DNA of 64,000 bases from Inia geoffrensis. Lineage: Eukaryota > Chordata > Mammalia > Artiodactyla > Iniidae. The stretch spans positions 4,020,680 to 4,084,679 of the forward strand of contig CM070913.1 of assembly GCA_036417435.1 (NCBI GenBank), written 5' to 3'. Positions 55,146-64,000 of the stretch are shown one piece after another (the stretch's first letter is position 1; every line of letters begins with the position of its first letter). The position numbers and the translations under genes are program-made. A model generated the notes under the pieces. That model ran no database searches and was not told the origin of the DNA. It saw only the letters and a program-made list of their open reading frames with translations.

Positions 55146-56693
55146 CGGCTGGGAGAGCACACAGGAGCGTTAACCTTGCTGCATCTGGGAAGTGACGCTC
55201 TGGGTGACCTCCAGTTGCTTTTATTTTTCTATACTTTCCCAAACTCCATAATGAGTATGCCTTCTTCTTCTGAAGAAAAAATGGGTATTTTAACAAAGAC
55301 TTAAGTGAGCACTTTGGTTGGACGTGAGGATGTCTCCCAACACCCCCATCTGTGCACTCGGCCCTGGAGACTCCTCGGAAGTGGCTTCTCTTCCAGCCGA
55401 GCTCCTGGGGTCACCGCTCGGGCTGGAATGTTTGGCCGGCCACCACGAAGGTTTCCTGAGAGGCTCAGGGGCCTGGCCTCACCTCGCCTGGCCGCCTGGG
55501 CCCACCTCCAGCCCACCACCGCCCCTCGGTCACACCCAAGTCTCCCGCCAACACCCGGGACCCCTCAGACCCTGGGAAGCACTGGGCCACCAGACGGGAA
55601 GTCTCGGGGAGGCCTGTGGTTTGTCGCTGACGTGACCTCGTTCTGAAGCCTGGGACAGTCTGTAGCTCTCAGCTTTCATTCCTGAATTTTGTGCTCAGTG
55701 TTTAAGGACGTGGACGTTCAAAACAGCTTTTGCTTCTTTCCCTTTCTCCCTAAATGACCTCAACTCAACGTTCTCTCTCCTGAGAAGTCACAGGCGGGGG
55801 TTCCCCTAGGCGTCCTTGGAGAGAAGGAGCCACGGAAACAGCTGGGCCCCGACCGCGGGGGTGGCTGGCAGGAGGGGTGCTGGGTTGGCCTGGCTGGGCC
55901 TGGGCTCCCAGGCACTCACTCTGCGCCCCTCCATTGGCCTGAGAGGAGATGTGACTCCTGGAGGCCCCGGATGTGCTGGTGAGTGGGTAGATCTGTGTGC
56001 AGTTCCAGCCTCCCACAGCGAGGACAGCGTTGGGACACGGCCCGACGGCCCCCCATCTCGCCGGCCAGGCCAGCCTCTCCCAGCCGACCCCCCTCCCAGC
56101 TCGAGCCCGTGTCCTTCCAGGCAGGCACCCTCATCGCCGCCGAGTCGGCAGGGTTCCGTGTGCTCTCAATCTTCTTAGCTGAGGCACTGCTTCAAAGCTG
56201 AGCTCGCAATTCCCCAAAGGGGTAACTACAGGCCATGGATGCTTCAAAAGATACTCCCGTGAGATCCACGAGGATTCACATGGTGCTTGCTGGGCTGACG
56301 AGGCTGACTGGGGAGGGTGAGAGCTGGGCGTGAAGGCCGAGGCCTCCTCTGCCCTCCCTGCTGGGGCTGTGGCCACGGCCGGTAAATTCTGGATTCTCCT
56401 CTTCCGTCCTTTCTCCCTCCAATAAGTCAGGCATTTCTAGGAAAAATGCACCTTCAGTAACTCCTTCCTGGGATCAATTAACGAAGGACGGAAGTGCTGA
56501 GGAGGGCCAGCTGGAGGAGCTGACCTGCTCAAAGCCCTGCGTCCAACCTTCCAGGTCCTGCCCAGCCCAGCAGCTCCGATTCGGTCCCAGCCCCAAAGTG
56601 ACAGCCGCACAGAAGGGACCATACAAGCGCCTCGGACCAGTGGCCCAGGCGGGTCAGCTTTCACTCTCACTGTCTGTGCGTCACTGTGACTTG

Positions 56694-56775
56694 ACACACA
56701 CGTGCACACGTGCATGCATGTACACCCACTCACATGGGCACACACATGTACATGCATGCACGCGCACACAGGTGT
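56694..56775. repeat. CA/TG-rich alternating purine-pyrimidine tract
   Basis: ACACACGTGCACACGTGCAT and similar text, a second diverged tract of the same composition as the one at 55.1 kb. Confidence 0.8.
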
Positions 56776-57488
56776 AGTAGCTGTACGATTCCCAGCCAGC
56801 ATGTCAGGAGCCCGTGGGGTCACAGGCCTTGCCTCGTGGTGGTGGGCTTACAGACCACACCCCTCCTATTCCCGGGGCACTTTATTTCCCGTCCGCCTAA
56901 ATGCTTGCCCTCACAAGGACAAAGCAAAACCGAGGCACGAGATCACGGAGTGCCCTATGGCTCACTGGGGGGGCTGCAGTGGGACCCCGGGGCCACCCTG
57001 GACGGGTCATGGGGCGCGCCCCCGGGGTGTACTGGGCTGCACACAGGTGTTAACGCCTCTCTGTTGTGCGTCTGACGTGGGACCCAGCGTCGCTCTGCCC
57101 ACAGACCCACGCCAACAGTGGGCAGTCTGCATGCCCTTCGACGTCCCAGTACACCCGATGGTCCCGGGGGCTCCCGAGACACGAGAAACTCGCGCAGATC
57201 GATGGTGTTTTCCTGGACCGAGATCTGGAAGGCTGATTAGACTTGAAGTAACTGATGAAATTTCCACATCCGCACCAGCATCTTCTCATCCCTGGGAGAC
57301 ACACAAAAAGACAATTCAATATTAATTATGAATATACTAATTTCAAACGAAAGCTCCCTAATGGTAACAGTAATGATAATAAAGATAGGGCACAGTTATT
57401 GAGTTACACGGCCTTCCGTGCTCCACGATGTTCAAGGGAAAACTCTTTCTCTGTCAGAGGCTGGCACCCTTCAGGTCGGAGTTTATTT

Positions 57489-57694
57489 ATTTATTTATTT
57501 TTGCGGTACGCGGGCCTCTCACTGCTGTGGCCTCTCCCGGCGCGGAGCACAGGCTCCGGACGCGCAGGCTCAGCGGCCATGGCTCACAGGCTCATCCGCT
57601 CCGCGGCATGTGGGATCTTCCCGGACCGGGGCACGAACCCGTGTCCCCTGCATCGGCAGGCGGACTCTCAACCACTGCGCCACCAGGGAAGCCC
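57489..57694 (-). mobile_element. CHR-type SINE (cetacean), minus strand
   Basis: A full-length copy with its tail on the left expanded into TTTA repeats and its head at the right (GGCTTCCCTGGTGGCGCAGT on the minus strand). The target duplication CGGAGTTTATTT is at 57477-57488 and 57695-57706. It retains the segment missing from the copy at 42.2 kb. Confidence 0.95.
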
Positions 57695-57706
57695 CGGAGT
57701 TTATTT

Positions 57707-59021
57707 TAATTTTATTAAGTGTGTTCTCAAGCAGCATCCCTGCACCCCTGCCCGCCCCTCACCTTTCCGGGGGCACCCGCTCCCCGATCTCCAAGCTACC
57801 TGCAGCCTCTACCCCGCCTGTGAGGCACTAGCTGCCCTCGCCACCTTCCAGGGGCTCATCGTTGGCTCATCTGTTCAGCCCTGTCCCCACCACAGGCACG
57901 GTCCCCACTGGACACTGCAGCCTGGAGCCAGTTGATGGCTTTCCCCCAGTTTCCACCCCCTGAGAATCCACGCAGATCGTTGGACTCTTCCGAGGCGTGA
58001 CCCCAAGGCGTCGCGTTGACTTCCAGCCCCCAGGGCTGCTCTGGAGCCCGAGACCCCACCCTCTGTGCCCTCCTGGTCCCCTGGGCGCCATTCCTTCTGC
58101 CAGAGCGCTAGTTGGCCGGGAGGGTCTCCGCATGGGACCCTCAAGGTCTCTGCCTGGAAACTCACGCCTTCAGTTCTGGGAAACTGTTCTCGATTGTTGG
58201 TCAACTTCTTCCTGTCCACCTGAACTGCCCCCCTTTCTGGGGCTCCTGGCCTTGGGGCCTGGTCTTGGGGCTTTCTGAGCCTTTCTTTCCTATTTTTGAT
58301 CTCGTCGTCTTTTAGCTGTACTTCCTGGTAGATTTTCTTAACATTCGTCACCATATTTCTGATTTCTAGGCTCCTCGTGTTTGCTATTGTAAACACTGTG
58401 CTTTGATTAAGTTTCCTGCCTGGGACACCTTTCTGAGGGAAGCGATATCAAGGTTTTCTCCCTGCATGGTGTCTACTTACTTGCATAAGCTTTTGCAGGA
58501 GGTTTAGTTTTTCACGTTAGCGTGTTTGCTCTGATGTTTGTCTGATTCTATTCGAGAGGGAGAAAGCAGGAGGCGTGATAGTGGGGTCAGCCTGCTGTGG
58601 GCTTGCTTTTGGGACATCTGGTTGGGGCACCCCAAGTTAGTAATTTTAGGGCTCCTTCAGGCTGGTGGGGCTCCTGGAGAAGGCGCTCTCGTCCCGGCCG
58701 GGGCCTGTCTGGAGACCTGGCGTCCGGCCTCGGGGACCCGCGGTGCTCGGCACCAGGCAGCGTGGCCGTCCCTCCTGCTGTCTCAAAGGCCACTGCCACA
58801 GATCCACCCACTTCCCAGTCTGTTTCCTCTGTGCCCTGTCTGTGCCCTTTTGCTTTACAATATCTCTGTACTGAATTTCAGCAGAGGGAAACTGAGTTCC
58901 AGGAGAGAACAAAGGTAGACGTGTTTTCACTCTGCATCTCTTCTCCAGGCCGGGTTCCTTCTAAAGGCACCATTTTCAATTCTTTACCTTGAACCAGAAA
59001 TTCAATGACAAAAAAACCACG
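57707..59021. other. Intergenic sequence, unclassified
   Basis: No repeat or gene was named with confidence. A 173-codon minus-strand frame (58396-57875) begins with a charged, helix-prone stretch (MFTIANTRSLEIRNMVTNVK, then KIYQEVQLKDDEIKNRKERL) that I do not recognise; its second half is ordinary GC-driven sequence. It may be a transposon remnant. Confidence 0.4.
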
Positions 59022-59138
59022 TTCACCCCAACCTATGTTGTATTTCAGCAAATTTCCCATATCATTCCATTCTGCCCCAAATTCACCCCAACCTATGTTG
59101 TATTTCAGCAAATTTCCCATATCATTCCATTCTGCCCC
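59022..59138. repeat. Perfect 60-bp-period tandem duplication
   Basis: The 57-bp segment starting TTCACCCCAACCTATGTTGT occurs at 59022-59078 and again at 59082-59138 without any mismatch, separated by 3 bp. A recent duplication or a possible assembly artefact. Confidence 0.97.
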
Positions 59139-62100
59139 CAAACTGCCTCCTTGCCCTCCTGGGCCGTGTGGGCCTGAGGATTCCTTTCCTACGGCCTGAG
59201 ACAGAGTTCCCGGCGCCTGGGCGGCCCTCGGCTGGAGGAGGGGCTCCAGGGGAGCCAGTGCAGGCGGCCGCATCCTCGTCTACACTCTTTGGCTGGGCTT
59301 TAGGGGAACATGAGGCAAGGCTGTGCATTCTGTTCCCGTCGGGGCGCCGCGGATGTGGCGAAGACCCTGGTGGCTGCTCGCCGTCACTTCCCACTGGACG
59401 GGGCCCCCCTGCCGGTCGTTCACCCACAAGCAAGCTCAGGTCTGAGGTCTGGGGGTGCAGCAGGAGGGAGGCCGTTCAGGTCTGCCTGAACCCCTACTCC
59501 TCCACCTCCTCCCGCCCCTCTCCTCCGGAGCACTTGGGCAGTTGGTCTTGAAATCTAGGCTTCAAAAGTGAGACACGAGACCCAGGCCGGCGAGGGCTTC
59601 ATTTCCCGAGGCCCCGGCCACCCTGACTCTCCTCCGCGGGTCCCAGGAGGTGAGGTGTGGGCGCGGCTGGCTCGGGGCAGCCTGTCTGTCCGTCCCAGGG
59701 GCCATCCTCAAGGCCCAGGGCCTGTCACCACCGTCCTCGAGGCTCTGGGATGAACACCGAGTCCCAGCTCAGAGGCTTCGGAGAGCCTTTCCACCTCAGC
59801 CCAGGGGTCTCGCCCGCAACCCTGGCCAGCTGGGCCGCTTTCTCCCGTCTGGGCTCCTCCGGCTGGGCCTGACTCCACCGCTTTCCCTGGACGGTTTCCC
59901 GCTCGGGTGTCTCCTCTCGCCGCGAGGCTGCCGTCCTCCGAGGTCCGGGGCGTCTGACCTCACCTGACCCCCAGCCTGGCTGATGCACCCCCCTGATGCT
60001 GCATTTCCAACGGAAGCCTGACCCCTGCTTATCTGGGTGTTAGAAACGAGTGGCTTCACTGACTGCTCACTGCACTGGAGGGGCAGAGCTGTGCTGCATG
60101 GCCAGATGTCCGGTGCCGGACCCCGCGAGCCTGTGGAGCTGGCTTCACGTCAGGCCGTCCCTGGGCCGGGGGGTGGGTGCGTCCACGCTGCCTGCTGTCT
60201 GTTAGGGGCCTTTAAACACAGGCTTCTCCCAAATGCAGATTCCAAAAGTGGGTGGGAACCTGCGGTGACTTCCCGACGGCCGTGGCCAGGGCCGCGGTGC
60301 AGTTATTCTTAGCCGGGGGGCTGACAGCTCCCTCCCCGAGGGGCCACGTGGACACTAATGGGGACCAGCTGTCGCATCTGAGCCTCTGTGCAACTGACGC
60401 ACCTCAGAGGTCACGGTCATGTCCCGAGAGCAACACAACAGAGATGAAGGCCCACCAAGAGCTCTCCAGAGCCTGTCCCCAGGCCTCTGCGGGCGAGGAG
60501 CTCTGTCCACCCGAAGAGGCCTTTTGGAAGGTGGAAGTGACCAGACTTTAAAGAGGCCATCTTGCTGACTGATCTAAATCTGGCTTAATTCCAGAAAGGC
60601 CGAAGGTAGGTCAGATGAAATCAAATGCATGAAATGAATACAAAAAATCGAGACCCGAGAAACGGGCGGTGGGTCTGAGGCCCTTGGGGGATGTGCACGT
60701 TGGGCGGAGGGCGCCGGCCTGGAGGCTGCCCCGGGTAGGGCTGCCACGCACGCGGCCCCTCGAGGGAGACTGGGGTCGGCTTACCGCTGGGCCCGGGCAT
60801 CCCTCCGAGGGAACCATACACAGAGCTGGCCTCGGGCTCACAATCACCAGCAAACGCAGGGCCGTCCGGGAGCGCCAGCAGAATGCCCGCCCCGGACGGG
60901 GCTCCTGCCAGGCGAGGCGTCCGTGGGCCCGACGGGGAAGGCGGCCCTGCCAGGGAGTGGGGTGCGGAGCTTCAGCCCCGCGTGTGTTTTCTCTGCTTTT
61001 GGTGACGTGCGGCCACGATGTTCCCTCAGGAGCAGCTCGGGCTCGGGCTCGGCACCTGATGGGAACAAACCTCCAAGTCCTCACGGAGCCTGGAGGTGAA
61101 TCGGGAACCAGACCCTTTGCCGCAGGATGGCTGAGCGTCTGAGAGGGAGGCCATGCAAGGAGGACCCCAGGCTCCCAACTCAAGTTCGTCTGGGATTTGT
61201 CTTGGACGATGCCGTCTGCTGAGTGGTCTCTGTACCATGTATCAAAGAAGCTACCCTCCGCCCAGTGGCTTCCACGTGCCCTGGGTCTGAGGCTGTGCCG
61301 TCTGTCCCGCTCGCTCCGTCTGTCCAGGCCTGAGCCGGAGCCTCACTCTTTCCAGGGCCGCGTCTTCTTACATCTCTCAGTGTGCTGGCAACACAATCCT
61401 CCTATAAGCACAGCAGTTTTGTTTTTGTTTTGTTTCGCTTTGCCTTTCTTGTACTTTTCCAAGAAGAAAACTCAGGGTTTTCAAGTTCCAGCACAAAGGA
61501 ATGAACTGACTCAGGCTTTAATCACTGTCTCCCAGAGCCTGCTGCCGACGGCGGACCCGAGACGGGGACGCGCTGCAGTTCCTCATTAGCGGGGCCCGGC
61601 CTGTGAGTCAAGGGCAGCAGGACCTCGGTCGGGGCGCCTGCTCCCCAGACACCCAGCCCCGTGTCCCCCCACCCGCCAGGGCTTCCACAGGAATGCGGAA
61701 GGGGAAACTTCCAGCTTTTCTCCAAAAGAGGAAGCCTGGATCAATCATGAGTATTTTTGGTTAGCTTATTGTTTCTTCCTTCCCCAGAAGCAGCTCTCCA
61801 CCGGTGACACATGTGAGCGCAGAGTGGACACTCACCCAGGAAAGTCCCGCGGGACCCCAGGCCTCCCCAGAGTTCCACGTTTGCATTCAAAGCTCCGTTA
61901 CAAGTAAGTGGACTCAACGTTTTCAAAGCAGGTTGTTGGTCTCTTGCAGCTCTTTGCTCTCAAAAGCGTGATGTTGCTGTTTTTAATATTTTAAATATTC
62001 TCTTTCATACCAAGAGTTAGGCTTTCGATAGAAGTCTCATAAAACTGGGTTTCCCGTGGTGGATCTATCATCCTGAAGTTCGTAATCTCTATCCATAGAA

Positions 62101-63810
62101 GAATAGGGCGGTGCCGCAGCAGTGGCCCCACTTAAAGCCATCCTCTTATGACTGCAGATTAGCAAATCTTTAACAAGACTCTGTGCGAGGGCTTCCCAGA
62201 CATGATACCACCTAGTGCTCCGCTTGGCCTAGGTGGGTCTTCAGGGCTCTATGAAACTAGACTCTAACTTTTAACGTATTCCCAGGTTGCCGTTACTTCA
62301 AGCTCATCTATACAATAATATAGTAAAGGAGATTTATGGGCCCCTGCGGCTGACGGGTCCGGGGCATCAGGTCAGGGATGGCTTGATCCAGTGGCTCAGT
62401 GATGACGCCAAACAATCGCTTTTTTTAAAGTCTTTCGGTTCTATCTCATCCTGAGGCTGGTTCTACTGCCATCACGAGGGGGTTTCTGACAGCACCTGGG
62501 CCGTGAGAGTGAGGGTCTCCCGGTCCGAGTATTGGAGAGATCTGACGGGCGCTCTCCTGGAAGAGCTTTGGGCCACGTGTCCTCGTGGAACCTCACTGAT
62601 GGCAGGCGAGAAGTGCGCTGGGCGATAGCCCCAGGGCTGGGCTGGGCTGCGCTGGGTCAGGCTTCCCAAATGCACGTGGCACAAGGAGCAGCCTGTCCTG
62701 TGTGCACAGAATCCGGACCAATTCCCTCGCTTCCTGTTGTGCAAAATAATGGTGCTGAACTTACCAGTCCCTGAGGGTCCTTTACACCCGGTTCTCCTCT
62801 CAGCCTCTGGCGGGGGTCTTGTCCTCGGAGCCAGTGGGCTGACAGACGCGGGCAGGGGCGCAGGAAATGTCTTCCTCCTCTGTATTCAGGTGACACTGGA
62901 GAATTCTAGAAACTGGAGTCTTCCCGTGCCCAGGGCTTGTCTTATTAGTACTTGGACAGGGGGCATGGATTTGACTGTCTCCTACTTCACAGACGTGCAC
63001 GCTGAGTCCCAGGGTTTCCTCTGTCATTCCCCGGCCTGCCAGGCTCTGGGGGGCCCACCGGTCCTCGGCCTGGAGCGCGGCGCCGTCGGACACGCGGTCT
63101 GCTTGTTGGAAGCTTGTCGCTCAAGCCCAGCCGAGGGTCAGTCCCTCCACCTCCCCCACACCACGACGGCCTCCTCCTTGGACTCCCGAGCCCCTGCTGC
63201 AGGTCAGGCCTTCCCGGGAGGCCCAGTGCTTTCCTCTCCTGGCGCGGGCTCTCCACCCGTGCCCGTGCGCCTGGCCACACAGGCCCAGCCCAGGACACAG
63301 GCCCGGAACCGCACCTGTGTGCGTGTCTGTCAAAAGGACCGCTGGCGCTGGGAATGCGTGCACATCACTTTCCAAGACTGAAAAAGCCTTTCCCCGCCTC
63401 TCCCTTTCCCAGCAAAACACTTGGGGGAGGGGCTCCAAGTCCACCGGCCATTCAGACCCCCAGAGGCGTCGTGCAGGGCCCCGCTCCCTTTTTTGGAGGT
63501 ATGGCTGCACGGGACTCACCAGCTCTGCCCGATGAGACCCCAAGGCAGGTGCAGGCAGGATGCCTCCTGAGGGCGTCTCCTGGGCAATGCACCTGCGGGC
63601 TGGCCGCAGAGTGGCCACCCTGGGCCCAGGCTGTGTGCCCCGTGCGTGGGCCGGGCTGCGGGGAGGCAGGGGCTCCCGCCTCTGCTGCTTTAACCCCCTG
63701 CCCCTCGCTGCAGCCTCAGGTCTTCATCAGAGGTCGCGTTTCTGTCTCTCACCGCTGCCGAATTTAAGGCACATAGACGGGTTCCTGGAAGAGAGCGACT
63801 TTTAGTACAT
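59139..63810. other. Intergenic GC-rich sequence, no gene recognised
   Basis: Long open frames on both strands (up to about 215 codons, for example at 62.7-63.8 kb) lack recognisable domains and splice-compatible homology. Near 62.2-62.5 kb the text resembles an old interspersed repeat that I cannot name. Confidence 0.6.
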
Positions 63811-63814
63811 TGTG

Positions 63815-63870
63815 GTGCAAGCCTGGTTCTTTATTTGTTTTTATTATTTTTTTAAATTGAAGTATACGTG
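63815..63870 (-). repeat. Short LINE-1 3'-end fragment, antisense
   Basis: TTTTTATTATTTTTTTAAAT followed by TGAAGTATACGTGAG resembles the reverse complement of a young cetartiodactyl L1 3' end (usual text ...AATTGAAGTATAGTTG). Only about 50 bp. Confidence 0.45.
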
Positions 63871-64000
63871 AGGAAGGAGTAGCTCTTTAAACCAACACCA
63901 AAGCTTGAACAGCAGCGGGCCCGAGGCCCGGGCGGCTTTCTGCCGCCCACCTTTGGGGGCACGGGTTCGAGAAGACAGTGGTCTGGGCCGGTGGGTGTGC

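Larger units (their letters stand above)
52247..57476. other. Intergenic GC-rich sequence, no gene recognised
   Basis: Contains an AT-rich CAATTGAA-type repeat (52551-52640) and CA/TG tracts at 55078-55145 and 56694-56775. Traces of old L1 3'-end text occur around 54.8-55.3 kb. Many GC-driven open frames without domains. Human synteny (CTDP1 followed upstream by NFATC1) predicts intergenic DNA here. Confidence 0.65.

Noticed and set aside
45000..64000. Possible NFATC1 exons or another protein-coding gene on the right side
   Set aside because: No Rel-homology or NFAT motif and no other familiar protein was seen in the translations; the open frames are explained by GC content.
1..64000. CRISPR arrays, operons, bacterial or phage features
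   Set aside because: The window is a mammalian nuclear locus; the tandem repeats are minisatellites without spacer structure.

Overview
The window is nuclear DNA of a placental mammal, almost certainly a cetacean. It has multi-exon genes with GT-AG introns, degraded LINE-1, MIR and hAT/Tigger repeats, and four copies of the tRNA-derived CHR-type SINE that is characteristic of whales, dolphins and their relatives. Three of the four SINEs are flanked by near-perfect target-site duplications, and no Alu or B1 is seen.

The only confidently recognised host gene is CTDP1 (FCP1), the RNA polymerase II CTD phosphatase, on the minus strand. Eleven coding exons run from the start codon at 31007 down to 6545, all joined in frame (2517 nt, 839 codons). 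They carry the N-terminal lipoyl-like region, the DxDxT catalytic domain (exons 4-7), a long acidic/serine-rich linker and the BRCT domain (exons 8-9). The last coding exon (acidic C-terminus) lies beyond the left edge. Introns hold old LINE-1 pieces, MIRs, a hAT element, a Tigger-type MITE, two CHR SINEs and a 47-bp minisatellite.

CTDP1 starts in a CpG island (about 30.6-32.1 kb) with ETS, CRE/E-box and NRF1-like motifs close together. Upstream of these is a degenerate tandem array of about nine ZNF143-like motifs (31.34-31.88 kb). Directly beyond, facing away from CTDP1, is a near full-length Tigger1-type DNA transposon (about 32.23-34.63 kb). Its 592-codon transposase is completely open and keeps the HTH DNA-binding regions and a D,D,D catalytic triad, although the terminal repeats are decayed. 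This divergent arrangement, with an apparent splice donor/acceptor pair just ahead of the ATG, is the most interesting feature: an unusually preserved transposon or a candidate domesticated gene.

From 34.6 to 45.2 kb the DNA turns abruptly AT-rich and consists mostly of antisense LINE-1 remnants, interrupted by a retrovirus-like LTR, a CHR SINE and a Tigger2/MER28-like MITE. From 45.3 to 64 kb it is GC-rich again, with no recognised gene but an orphan CpG island (about 48.5-49.2 kb), a GGGTCA-rich minisatellite (51.86-52.25 kb), a fourth CHR SINE and a perfect 60-bp-period duplication. In human the neighbour upstream of CTDP1 is NFATC1; no NFATC1 exon was recognised here, so this part looks intergenic.
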